Source: Brenneria salicis ATCC 15712 = DSM 30166
GTDB lineage: Bacteria; Pseudomonadota; Gammaproteobacteria; Enterobacterales; Enterobacteriaceae
Direction of reading: 5' to 3'
Assembly: GCF_003315515.1 (NCBI RefSeq)
Contig: NZ_QNRY01000001.1
Location: 62,001 to 126,000, forward strand
Length of the DNA stretch: 64,000 nucleotides
The translations under genes and the position numbers were made by a program. The notes below the pieces were generated by a model that was not told the origin of the DNA, searched no databases, and saw only the letters and a program-made list of their open reading frames with translations. Numbering within the stretch: the first letter of the stretch is position 1; each line of letters opens with the position of its first letter. This document shows, piece by piece, positions 48,183-55,871 of the stretch.

Positions 48183-48292
48183 CGCCTTCTTTCGTAACTT
48201 ATCCCTTCGTCTGCGGACATAATGCTGCGGGAAAACGTGCTTAGTGTGTTTCCCGCCGTTATAATCCTCTCCATCCTTTCCTTAACCTAAAG

Positions 48293-48982
48293 ATGACACA
48301 CTTGCTACAGGATAAGATCGTCATACGTCAATTCGACGTACAACCTTACGAACCCGTTTCACTGGCGATGCATAAGTTCACTGACCTGCGCGACGCGCAA
48401 ACGCTGGACGAAATCTGGCTGGTGCAACACCCACCGGTATTCACACAGGGTCAGGCGGGTAAAGCGGAACATGTTCTCACCCCCGGCGACATCCCTGTCG
48501 TTCAGAGCGACAGGGGCGGACAGGTCACCTACCACGGCCCCGGCCAACAGGTGATGTATGTTCTGATTGATTTGAAACGGCGCAAACTGGGTGTTCGCCA
48601 ATTGGTGACATTAGTAGAAAATACAGTCGCGGATACGTTGGCTCATTTTCACATTGATGCCCGCGCGCGCGCCGATGCGCCCGGCGTGTATGTCGGTGAA
48701 CGCAAAATCTGCTCGCTGGGGCTGCGGATCCGCAAAGGATGCGCTTTTCATGGGCTGGCGCTGAACATTGCGATGGATCTGTCGCCGTTTCTGCGCATTA
48801 ATCCCTGCGGCTATGCTGGCATGCAGATGACTCAGCTTAGCGAGTTGGCCCCCGGCGTTACACTCGAAGATACCGCGCCGGTTTTGGTGAGCACATTCAT
48901 GCAACTATTTAACTACCGGGAGCAAGTGCTCATTCACTGGGATATCACGACACAAGGTGAACCGCTCCCGATAAGCCATTGA
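48293..48982 (+). CDS. lipB: Octanoyl-[ACP]:protein N-octanoyltransferase LipB
   Basis: 229 residues, some 16 longer than E. coli LipB. It moves octanoate from acyl-carrier protein to lipoyl domains of E2 enzymes and GcvH. Signatures are [13 protein letters not shown], the Lys of [12 protein letters not shown] and the Cys acyl-thioester in [13 protein letters not shown]. The N-terminus is uncertain: no strong ribosome site precedes ATG 48293. lipA follows after 215 bp; K-12 has the regulator gene ybeF in between, which is absent here. Confidence 0.95.
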   Translation: MTHLLQDKIVIRQFDVQPYEPVSLAMHKFTDLRDAQTLDEIWLVQHPPVFTQGQAGKAEHVLTPGDIPVVQSDRGGQVTYHGPGQQVMYVLIDLKRRKLGVRQLVTLVENTVADTLAHFHIDARARADAPGVYVGERKICSLGLRIRKGCAFHGLALNIAMDLSPFLRINPCGYAGMQMTQLSELAPGVTLEDTAPVLVSTFMQLFNYREQVLIHWDITTQGEPLPISH

Positions 48983-49081
48983 AAAGGGCGTGAGTTCGTC
49001 GCTGGCGGTTATGAATAAGCCGTGGGACAGACGATTAATCACATTTTATTTACATAACTTCTTCATTTTGATTGCTCAAAA

Positions 49082-49111
49082 GCTGATTGTCGTCAGGCAA
49101 AATGGTATAAT
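49082..49111 (+). promoter_or_regulatory. Candidate extended -10 promoter of lipA
   Basis: TATAAT at 49106-49111 with TG two bases upstream forms an extended -10 element, which can work with a poor -35 box. It lies 87 bp before the lipA ATG in an AT-rich gap. Confidence 0.5.
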
Positions 49112-49197
49112 TTTTAGAGTTTTTTTAAAAAAATTTTAACGAAACATATAATCCTTTGAATTCAGAGAAACGATTCAGAACTGGAACTTACGCAAAC

Positions 49198-50163
49198 ATG
49201 AGTAAACCGATTCAGATCGAGCGCGGCGTTAAATACCGCGATGCCGATAAAATGGCGCTAATCCCGGTGCGTACTGTGGTAACCGAGCGACAGGAAGTTC
49301 TGCGCAAGCCTGAATGGATGAAGATTAAACTTCCGGCTGACTCCAGCCGTATTCAGGGTATCAAAGCCGCGATGCGTAAAAATGGGCTGCACTCGGTTTG
49401 CGAAGAAGCCTCCTGCCCCAATCTGGCGGAATGTTTTAATCACGGCACGGCAACGTTCATGATCCTGGGGGCGATTTGTACGCGCCGCTGCCCTTTCTGC
49501 GACGTTGCTCATGGCCACCCTATCGCCCCCGATGCCAACGAGCCGGAAAAACTGGCGCAAACCATTCATGATATGGGGCTGCGGTATGTGGTTATCACCT
49601 CGGTTGACCGTGATGATTTGCGCGACGGCGGCGCTCAACATTTTGCCGATTGCATCAGTGCGATCCGCCGTAAGAATCCCAATATTCGTATCGAAACGCT
49701 GGTGCCGGATTTCCGTGGTCGTATGGATCGCGCTCTGGATATTCTGACCGTCACGCCGCCGGACGTATTTAACCACAACCTGGAAAACGTGCCGCGTCTT
49801 TACCGTCAGGTTCGCCCCGGCGCCAACTACGACTGGTCTTTGAAACTTCTGGAGAATTTCAAGAACGTCCACCCGGATATTCCAACCAAATCCGGTTTGA
49901 TGGTCGGTCTGGGTGAAACCAATGCGGAAATTGTCGACGCCATGCGCGACCTGCGCCGTCACGGTGTCACCATGCTGACGCTGGGACAATATCTGCAACC
50001 CAGCCGTCACCATTTGCCTGTACAACGTTATGTCAGCCCGGAAGAATTCGATGAGATGAAAGGCGAAGCTATGGCGATGGGCTTTACCCATGCCGCCTGC
50101 GGCCCGTTTGTTCGCTCTTCTTACCATGCCGACCTACAGGCAAAAGGGATTGAAGTGAAATAA
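49198..50163 (+). CDS. lipA: Lipoyl synthase
   Basis: 321 residues as in E. coli. A radical-SAM enzyme that inserts two sulfurs into octanoyl domains. The auxiliary cluster motif [12 protein letters not shown] begins at Cys68, and the radical-SAM CTRRCPFC at about 94-101. The ATG at 49198 gives the [21 protein letters not shown]-terminus; the in-frame start at 49156 (14 extra residues) has no family support. A terminator follows; tatE is convergent. Confidence 0.97.
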   Translation: MSKPIQIERGVKYRDADKMALIPVRTVVTERQEVLRKPEWMKIKLPADSSRIQGIKAAMRKNGLHSVCEEASCPNLAECFNHGTATFMILGAICTRRCPFCDVAHGHPIAPDANEPEKLAQTIHDMGLRYVVITSVDRDDLRDGGAQHFADCISAIRRKNPNIRIETLVPDFRGRMDRALDILTVTPPDVFNHNLENVPRLYRQVRPGANYDWSLKLLENFKNVHPDIPTKSGLMVGLGETNAEIVDAMRDLRRHGVTMLTLGQYLQPSRHHLPVQRYVSPEEFDEMKGEAMAMGFTHAACGPFVRSSYHADLQAKGIEVK

Positions 50164-50202
50164 CGCGCTTATATTTAGTTACAGATATTGTGTGGATAAT
50201 GG

Positions 50203-50232
50203 AACGGACGGCTCTGCCGTCCGTTTGATTTT
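50203..50232 (+). terminator. Terminator between lipA and tatE
   Basis: A perfect 10-bp stem (AACGGACGGC / GCCGTCCGTT) with a TCT loop is followed by TGATTTTG, 40 bp after the lipA stop and 12 bp from the tatE stop. On the minus strand the tail is weak. Confidence 0.75.
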
Positions 50233-50243
50233 GTTGCAATCGG

Positions 50244-50438
50244 TTAAGGCTCTTTACGAGACGTTTCGCTTAACGTCTCCGCATCGCTTTTTACCGCCTG
50301 ATCGTCGTTCATGGCTTTCTTGAACCCTTTAATCGCCGCCCCCAGATCGCCCCCCAGACTGCGCAGTTTATTCGTGCCGAACAGCAGAACGATCAATGCG
50401 GCAATGACCAATAGTTTGGCAATACTGAAACCTTCCAT
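50244..50438 (-). CDS. tatE: Twin-arginine translocase subunit TatE
   Basis: 64 residues, similar to E. coli TatE (67), a TatA paralog of the twin-arginine protein export system. One membrane helix (about residues 5-20) is followed by the hinge [20 protein letters not shown] amphipathic helix and a charged tail. TatA itself would be in a tatABC operon; convergence with lipA and proximity to crcB identify tatE. Confidence 0.93.
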   Translation of the reverse strand: MEGFSIAKLLVIAALIVLLFGTNKLRSLGGDLGAAIKGFKKAMNDDQAVKSDAETLSETSRKEP

Positions 50439-50553
50439 ATCTACCTACCTGATGACAAATGCCGGAGAAACCCGGCGAACGGATAACCTTCCTCTTATGT
50501 AATAAACCTTCCGTCAGGCAACACAATCGCCATCTGTAACAAAATAAGACGTC

Positions 50554-50712
50554 TCAGCGGTGCCGTTCAATTCGCTTTACAACTTTGCCATCGGTGGAAC
50601 TACAGAAATAATTTGGGAGAGTATAGACTTCCTCCATAACCGCCATTCGGCTGACGATGGCGTCCGCGCATTCATCGAAGAGATACGTAGCTTCCCGCAC
50701 GCCGTTCTTCAC
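50554..50712 (-). other. Possible small coding remnant between tatE and crcB
   Basis: A minus-strand frame from a GTG at 50712 to a TGA at 50554 would encode 52 residues (begins MKNGVREATYLFDECAD). The same DNA is also open on the plus strand in the same register (50560-50730, 56 residues). The minus reading uses fewer rare codons (the plus one has several ATA). Neither has a good ribosome site, and I recognise neither product. K-12 has ybeM at this place, which this does not resemble. Confidence 0.25.
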
Positions 50713-50748
50713 AACCCGCTTAAGCTTTGAAAAAAATTATAGGTGCCT

Positions 50749-51132
50749 ATGTTTAGTACTTTGCTTGCTGTATTTCTTGGTGGCGGACTGGGTAGCGTCG
50801 CTCGCTGGCAGTTAGGGATGAGGTTTAACGGCCTCTACCCGGCATTGCCATTCGGTACGTTGTTCGCCAACCTGATTGGCGCTTTTATCATCGGCGGCGC
50901 GCTGGCCTATTTTGTGAGACACCCCAGCCTCGAGCAGCATTGGAAAATGCTTATTACTAGTGGGCGTTGCGGCGGATTAACCACTTTCTCAACCTTTTCG
51001 GCGGAAGTCGTGATGTTTCTGCAAAACGGTCATTTGGCCGCAGCGGGTTTACATGTGTTGTTAAATCTGGCGGGATCATTTTTGATGACCGCACTGGCTT
51101 TTACTTTAGTTACCTGGATAGCAGCCCACTAA
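50749..51132 (+). CDS. crcB: Fluoride ion exporter CrcB/Fluc
   Basis: 127 residues as in E. coli. A dual-topology dimeric fluoride channel with four membrane segments. The signatures [21 protein letters not shown] (with the key Asn) and [12 protein letters not shown] (central Na+ site and Phe box) are all present. ATG 50749 has AGGT a few bases before it; a GTG two codons earlier is in frame. A search by eye for a fluoride riboswitch upstream found none. Confidence 0.94.
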   Translation: MFSTLLAVFLGGGLGSVARWQLGMRFNGLYPALPFGTLFANLIGAFIIGGALAYFVRHPSLEQHWKMLITSGRCGGLTTFSTFSAEVVMFLQNGHLAAAGLHVLLNLAGSFLMTALAFTLVTWIAAH

Positions 51133-51170
51133 AACGTTACGGTAACGTCAAAAACCAGGAATGCGGCCAT

Positions 51171-51197
51171 AAAAAAACCCGCCTTACGGCGGGTTTT
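51171..51197. terminator. Bidirectional terminator between crcB and cspE
   Basis: A 10-bp stem (AAAACCCGCC / GGCGGGTTTT) with a TTAC loop. On the minus strand, the transcript of cspE reads into seven U residues (A-run at 51171-51177), so it is strongest for cspE; on the plus strand four T residues end the stem. Confidence 0.85.
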
Positions 51198-51213
51198 CAA
51201 GAAATCGGGATAA

Positions 51214-51423
51214 TTAAATCGGGATAACGTTAGCAGCAGATGGACCTTTCGCGCCGTTGGTGATTTCAAACTCTACTCGCTGACCTTCAGCCAGAGTTTT
51301 AAAACCATTGCTTTGGATGGCGGAGAAATGTACGAATACGTCTTTGCTGCCATCTTCTGGAGTAATGAAACCGAACCCTTTGGATTCATTAAACCACTTA
51401 ACGCTACCTTTAATCTTAGACAT
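51214..51423 (-). CDS. cspE: Cold-shock-like RNA chaperone CspE
   Basis: 69 residues as in E. coli CspE; identity appears very high. The OB-fold has RNP1 (KGFGFI) and RNP2 (VFVHF). It melts RNA structure and acts as a transcription antiterminator. The in-frame ATG at 51468 would add 15 residues; the [16 protein letters not shown] start is the family one. CspC is a close paralog, but the position next to crcB and tatE identifies cspE. Confidence 0.96.
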   Translation of the reverse strand: MSKIKGSVKWFNESKGFGFITPEDGSKDVFVHFSAIQSNGFKTLAEGQRVEFEITNGAKGPSAANVIPI

Positions 51424-51718
51424 CAAACTTACCTTTAACATGAATGAAAGACACAAAATCTGTGTCACGTACAGTACAGCAATAGACGGCTCATTTGTCC
51501 AGTTGAAGATAGATAAAATCTGGTAAAAATAGCGTGTGAACTAAAAGGCGGATAACTTTTTATATTATTCCTGACTCAGACGGGTAATTTCCGACCCATT
51601 GACCACCTTTTATGGTATCGATTCCCAACGTGATAACACCAGGTTCGCTCAACGAAATGCATGAGAAATTCCCCTCCTTTTATTTACCGAAAAAACAAAA
51701 GGCGCTTCTTCTCCAGAT
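51424..51718. other. cspE leader and non-coding DNA
   Basis: About 295 bp with no credible gene. The part next to cspE should contain its promoter and 5' leader on the minus strand. The part beyond about 51550 leads into the ABC-ATPase remnant and does not show the missing N-terminal half of that protein. Confidence 0.4.
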
Positions 51719-52153
51719 AGTCCACAAATGCAAAAGGTGGGGATGGTTTTTCAAAATTACGCGTTATACCCTCACCTTACTGCCGCCCAGAATATTGCCT
51801 TCGGACTGAGAAAACTGCCGAAAGATATTCAACACGAACGTGTCAAGGCGATGTTAACGCTTATCGAATTGAGTGAACTGGCGCAGTGCTATTCCCATGG
51901 GCTCTCCGGCGGGCAGCAGCAACGTATCGCATTAGCCTGAGCCTGCCGTTCTGTTATTGGATGAACCAATGTCCGGCCTGGTCCAGACAGCCGTAAAAGA
52001 CCGGGACAAGATGTACGCGCTATTCTGCATGCGGCGGGGCAGACGGCGTTGCTGGTCACCCACAGTGAGCAGGAAGCTGAGATGATGGCAAGCTTTATCG
52101 GCTATTTGGAAGAGGATTGTCTTCAGTCACTAAAGACGGTCGACAGAGAGTAA
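51719..52153 (+). pseudogene. ABC-transporter ATP-binding protein remnant
   Basis: From about 51719 the plus strand encodes the middle of an importer-type ABC ATPase: QKVGMVFQNYALYPHLTA (Q-loop region), then the signature [12 protein letters not shown], then TGA at 51938. In another frame the sequence goes on as EPAVLLLDEPMSGL (Walker B) and, after one more shift, as ILHAAGQTALLVTHSEQEAE (H-loop) to a TAA at 52151. The N-terminal part with Walker A is missing, a stretch after Walker B is lost, and at least two frameshifts are present, so no active protein is possible. It resembles ferric or 2-aminoethylphosphonate/spermidine type ATPases. It marks the junction of two K-12 syntenic blocks. Confidence 0.85.
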
Positions 52154-52293
52154 AGAGTTCCCTATTTCTCTGTTAAAACAGTCCTGAAACAGATTGACGT
52201 CACAAATAAAAATGAGAAAAATCATAACAAGCTGATCTTAAAGAAAAAGAAGAATAGCCTCTTTTATTTGCTCAGGTTTCCTCATTTTGGCGC

Positions 52294-52326
52294 AAAAAAA
52301 GCAGTATTGATGTCACTCAATGCTGC
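52294..52326 (-). terminator. Terminator of ypfM
   Basis: On the minus strand a 10-bp stem (TCAAT-CTGC type, one G-T pair) with a 6-nt loop is followed by seven T residues. It lies 58 bp after the ypfM stop and supports the view that ypfM is transcribed. Confidence 0.75.
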
Positions 52327-52383
52327 CTTATTTCGTTAGTGATTTTATTCCGGGTTTGCAATGACTGGCATAACATTTAATTA

Positions 52384-52443
52384 TTATTTACGTAACATTG
52401 CTTCGATAAAGTCTTTCCAATAACCCACTTCTACTTCTATCAT
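52384..52443 (-). CDS. ypfM: Small protein YpfM (19 residues)
   Basis: A 19-codon frame encodes MIEVEVGYWKDFIEAMLRK. From memory, E. coli YpfM is also 19 residues with the shared core WKDFIE-MLRK, and it lies just upstream of yffB on the opposite strand, as here. The ribosome site AGAGG lies six bases before the ATG, and a strong terminator follows. The function is unknown; expression of YpfM was shown in E. coli small-protein surveys. The DNA around it (52154-52676, about 520 bp) is AT-rich and has no other gene that I can see. Confidence 0.85.
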   Translation of the reverse strand: MIEVEVGYWKDFIEAMLRK

Positions 52444-52676
52444 GCGAACCTCTTGATCATTAATGGCGACATATTATACGCACATTTTTTAATCAGTAGA
52501 AATACTTCTGAAAGTATAAAAAGCATACAATCCCTCATTCCCGCTTTTTAGTTCACTGTAGATCTCACCGCGCTTTTTCGGCATGCTGAATTATTACGAT
52601 ATCAGGCTCATCATTCCACGTTGCGCTGTTCAACAACCATCGCCCAACTGAATAAACAGAAAGGATTTTAGTAACA

Positions 52677-53054
52677 ATGACGCTGAACATGTATGGCATT
52701 AAAAACTGCGACACCATAAAAAAAGCCCGTCGCTGGCTGGAAGAACAACAGATTGTTTACCACTTTCATGATTATCGCGCGGATGGCTTAGACGACACGC
52801 GCCTGCAACATTTTATTGACCTGATTGGCTGGCAACCGCTTATCAACACACGCGGCACGACATGGCGTAAACTGAGCGAAGCGCAGCGCGACCTCATCAG
52901 CAGCAATACCGAGCAGAGTGAAGCGGCAGCGAAAGCCCTTATGCTTGAACAACCCGCGGTGATCAAGCGCCCCCTGCTGGTGGCAAAAAATGAAAAAACG
53001 CTGCTTGGTTTCAGCGCCGAGAGCTATCAGGAATTTATTGCGGAGAACAAATAA
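52677..53054 (+). CDS. yffB: ArsC/Spx-like protein YffB
   Basis: 125 residues, similar to E. coli YffB (118). Thioredoxin-fold protein of the ArsC/Spx family; the single Cys in [16 protein letters not shown] is in the glutathione-binding position. The segment [11 protein letters not shown] and the IKRPLL motif follow. It is not proven to be an arsenate reductase. Start ATG 52677 follows AGAAAGGA. It is linked to dapE (1-bp gap). Confidence 0.93.
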   Translation: MTLNMYGIKNCDTIKKARRWLEEQQIVYHFHDYRADGLDDTRLQHFIDLIGWQPLINTRGTTWRKLSEAQRDLISSNTEQSEAAAKALMLEQPAVIKRPLLVAKNEKTLLGFSAESYQEFIAENK

Positions 53055-53055
53055 C

Positions 53056-54183
53056 GTGTCTTGCCCGGTCATCGAACTCGCCCAACAACTGATCAAACGC
53101 CCGTCCCTCAGCCCCAAAGATGAAGGTTGTCAGTCACTCATGATTGAACGCCTTCAAGCCATCGGTTTCACTATCGAACCCATGAATTTTGGCGATACGC
53201 TGAATTTCTGGGCATGGCGCGGCACCGGGAAAACCCTGGCATTTGCCGGACATACCGATGTCGTACCCAGCGGTGACGAAAGCCGCTGGCAGCATCCGCC
53301 TTTCGAACCGACTATCCGCGACGGGATGTTATATGGCCGCGGCGCCGCCGATATGAAAGGTTCGCTGGCCGCGATGGTGGTGGCGGCGGAACGGTTTGTT
53401 GCCGCCAATCCCGATCATCAGGGACGTTTAGCCTTTCTCATCACCTCGGATGAGGAAGCCAGCGCCGTAAACGGTACGATCAAAGTAGTCGATGCGTTAA
53501 TGGCGCGCGACGAGCGGCTCGATTATTGTCTGGTCGGCGAGCCATCCAGCACCAATGTGGTCGGCGATGTGGTGAAAAACGGTCGCCGTGGTTCCATCAC
53601 CGCCAATCTGCGGGTACAAGGCGTGCAAGGTCATGTCGCTTATCCGCATCTGGCGGATAATCCCGTACACCGCGCCATGTCCGCGCTGCATGAACTGGTG
53701 GCGACGGAATGGGATCAAGGGAATGAATTCTTCCCGTCAACCAGTATGCAGATCGCCAACATTCATGCCGGCACCGGTAGCAATAATGTGATCCCTGGGG
53801 AGTTATCGGTACAGTTCAATTTCCGTTTCGGCACGGAACTGACGGATGAGCTTATCAAACAGCGTGTTGCGGATCTGTTTGATCGTCACCAACTGAACTA
53901 CACTATCGACTGGAATCTTTCCGGTCAGCCATTTCTGACCACCCGTGGCGAACTGGTTGATGCGGTGGTTAATGCCGTAGAACATTACAACGAAGTGACA
54001 CCCACACTGCTAACCAACGGCGGCACATCCGACGGACGTTTTATCGCTCGCATGGGAGCACAGGTCGTGGAACTCGGTCCGGTTAACGCCACAATACACA
54101 AAGTGGACGAGTGCGTCAGCGCGGCGGACTTACAGTTATTAAGCCGGATATATCAACGCGTTATGGAGCAACTAATCGCATGA
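53056..54183 (+). CDS. dapE: Succinyl-diaminopimelate desuccinylase
   Basis: 375 residues as in E. coli. A di-zinc M20-family hydrolase that yields LL-diaminopimelate for lysine and peptidoglycan. His66 and Asp68 lie in [17 protein letters not shown] holds the bridging Asp, ITSDEEASA the catalytic Glu pair and GGTSDGRF the C-terminal site. The start is GTG at 53056, one base after the yffB stop, giving [20 protein letters not shown] as in K-12; the in-frame ATG at 52990 lies inside yffB. dapA lies 8 kb downstream. Confidence 0.97.
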   Translation: MSCPVIELAQQLIKRPSLSPKDEGCQSLMIERLQAIGFTIEPMNFGDTLNFWAWRGTGKTLAFAGHTDVVPSGDESRWQHPPFEPTIRDGMLYGRGAADMKGSLAAMVVAAERFVAANPDHQGRLAFLITSDEEASAVNGTIKVVDALMARDERLDYCLVGEPSSTNVVGDVVKNGRRGSITANLRVQGVQGHVAYPHLADNPVHRAMSALHELVATEWDQGNEFFPSTSMQIANIHAGTGSNNVIPGELSVQFNFRFGTELTDELIKQRVADLFDRHQLNYTIDWNLSGQPFLTTRGELVDAVVNAVEHYNEVTPTLLTNGGTSDGRFIARMGAQVVELGPVNATIHKVDECVSAADLQLLSRIYQRVMEQLIA

Positions 54184-54854
54184 TGACGCATGCCATGCTT
54201 ACCGGTAAAAGCGACCGTCATCTGGCCACATTAAGTGGCCTTCATCGTCTGCACCCTGACACCATCATCGCATTTCAGGCGATGCAGCAGGCGGCGGCCA
54301 AAGACGGGTTTAATCTGCAACCGGCCAGCACCTTTCGTGACTTTGAGCGCCAGCGTTTAATCTGGAATGGAAAATTCACCGGCGAGCGCCCGGTCATCGG
54401 CCATGATGGTCAACCGTTGGATATCCTGACCTTGAATGAAGGCGATCGCTGCAAGGCGATCTTGCGCTGGTCAGCGATGCCCGGCGCCAGCCGACATCAC
54501 TGGGGCAGCGATCTGGATGTTTACGACCCGGATTTATTGCCGGAGGGGAAAAAGCTCCAGTTGGAGCCTTGGGAATATGAGGATGGCGGTTACTTTTCGT
54601 TGCTGAATATCTGGTTGAGCGAGCATATGCACGAATATGAATTCTATCGTCCGTATGCTCACGATCTTGGCGGCGTCGCAGCAGAACCCTGGCACATCAG
54701 CTATTATCCACTGGCGCAGTATGCGGAAGAACAGCTTACCTCAGAGATTATCCGCTCGGCATGGCAAGGCGAAGATATCGAAGGTTCTGAGTGGTTATGC
54801 CGACATCTGCCCCTGCTGTTTACCCGTTTTATCCATAACGTTGATGGAGCTTAA
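54180..54854 (+). CDS. M15-family metallopeptidase (VanY-like D,D-carboxypeptidase domain)
   Basis: 224 residues. The zinc site of the M15B (VanY/DdcY) family is visible: [13 protein letters not shown] supplies His and Asp, and EPWHISYYP the second His with the catalytic acid nearby. The upstream segment [15 protein letters not shown] also fits. There is no signal peptide or membrane anchor at the N-terminus, so it may be cytoplasmic. The ATG at 54180 overlaps the dapE stop (ATGATGA), and ypfN starts 2 bp after it. K-12 has no such gene between dapE and ypfN. A role in recycling or trimming DAP-containing peptides is plausible but unproven. Confidence 0.88.
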   Translation: MMTHAMLTGKSDRHLATLSGLHRLHPDTIIAFQAMQQAAAKDGFNLQPASTFRDFERQRLIWNGKFTGERPVIGHDGQPLDILTLNEGDRCKAILRWSAMPGASRHHWGSDLDVYDPDLLPEGKKLQLEPWEYEDGGYFSLLNIWLSEHMHEYEFYRPYAHDLGGVAAEPWHISYYPLAQYAEEQLTSEIIRSAWQGEDIEGSEWLCRHLPLLFTRFIHNVDGA

Positions 54855-54856
54855 TC

Positions 54857-55048
54857 ATGGCATGGCTGGCTGACTACTGGTGGATAATCCTGATTATCCT
54901 GATAGGCATGTTGATCAACGGCATCAAAGAACTGCGCAATGTTGATCACACTGGCTTTTTACTCAATAAACCAAAACTTCCCCCACATCGCGACAATAAC
55001 GATAAATGGGATGACGAAGACGATGACTGGCCGCAGAAAAAGCCCTGA
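54857..55048 (+). CDS. ypfN: UPF0370 membrane protein YpfN
   Basis: 63 residues, near the 66 of E. coli YpfN. One N-terminal membrane helix ([20 protein letters not shown]) is followed by a charged tail with [18 protein letters not shown]. The function is unknown. It ends the yffB-dapE-M15-ypfN operon. A palindrome (CCCTGATG / CATCAGGG, 55043-55065) overlaps its end but lacks a T-run. Confidence 0.93.
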   Translation: MAWLADYWWIILIILIGMLINGIKELRNVDHTGFLLNKPKLPPHRDNNDKWDDEDDDWPQKKP

Positions 55049-55090
55049 TGGCACAGTCATCAGGGTGCCGGAACAAAGCTTTCCGCCCGT

Positions 55091-55723
55091 TTATGCCGTC
55101 ATGCCTTGCCGTAAATACCCCAGCGCATGATTCAGCATCTGTTCATTAATACCATGCCCGACGCCCGGTAAGGTATCCAGCGTGAAATGGGTTCCCAACG
55201 CCTCAAAGCACTGAGCGACGGCGCGGGCATGCTCTACCGCGACCACGCCATCCGCTTCGCCGTGAATCAGATGTACCGCGACATCCTTGAACACGTTATC
55301 GGGCAGCACGGCAAAACGTCCGCTGAAAGCCACAATCTGTCCGGCGAGTTGCGGTGCGGACTTTAAAGATTCCAGCGACATAATGCTGCCTTGCGAGAAA
55401 CCAATCAGCGCCGTATGGGTGAAATCCACCCCGCTTTTCTGTTGCCAGAAACGGACGGTTTCCACAAACAGCGGGACAGCCGGTTCAACGCGCGCGTGAC
55501 GATTTTCTTCCGTCACGCCTTGTACGGAAAACCACTGGCGCCCGTCCCCATATCCGGTGCTGAACGGCCCGCCAATGCTGACCACCAGCGCATCAGGAAA
55601 CGCCGCGGCGAAATAGCGGCCAATCGGCGCCATGCCGCCCGCCGTATCGCCGACGCCATGAAAGAGTAAAAAAAACTGTTTTGGCATCGTGGGATTTTGT
55701 ACCACAAGATAGTGCTGATTCAC
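55091..55723 (-). CDS. ypfH: Carboxylesterase YpfH
   Basis: 210 residues from a GTG at 55723. It is an alpha/beta-hydrolase related to E. coli YpfH (phospholipase/carboxylesterase family). LLFHGVGDTAGGMAPIG forms the oxyanion region, GFSQGSIM the nucleophile elbow; HGEADGVV and VGHGIN give Asp and His. The GTG is preceded by AGGAG seven bases upstream and gives the family N-terminus (N-Q-HYLVVQNP). An in-frame start at 55789 would add 22 residues that the family lacks. Divergent intergenic DNA to tmcA is about 150 bp. Confidence 0.92.
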   Translation of the reverse strand: MNQHYLVVQNPTMPKQFFLLFHGVGDTAGGMAPIGRYFAAAFPDALVVSIGGPFSTGYGDGRQWFSVQGVTEENRHARVEPAVPLFVETVRFWQQKSGVDFTHTALIGFSQGSIMSLESLKSAPQLAGQIVAFSGRFAVLPDNVFKDVAVHLIHGEADGVVAVEHARAVAQCFEALGTHFTLDTLPGVGHGINEQMLNHALGYLRQGMTA

Positions 55724-55871
55724 TTTGTTGCTCCTGCAAGCAACCGCTGCGTGATGGATATCGGCAACGGCCAGGTCATGATTTGACATTTACTATACGC
55801 CACGCGTCACAGGGAGAAATCGGGATTTATTGAATGAGATGTTCCATTTTTTGCAACAACGCGGTATTCCA

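Noticed and set aside
50439-50748. Possible fluoride riboswitch upstream of crcB
   Set aside because: I looked for the conserved GGNGATG start and the later CTGAT element in the right spacing and did not find them.
51612-51809. 65-residue plus-strand frame at the start of the ABC remnant
   Set aside because: It reads the ABC ATPase segment in the wrong phase, so it is a shadow of the pseudogene.
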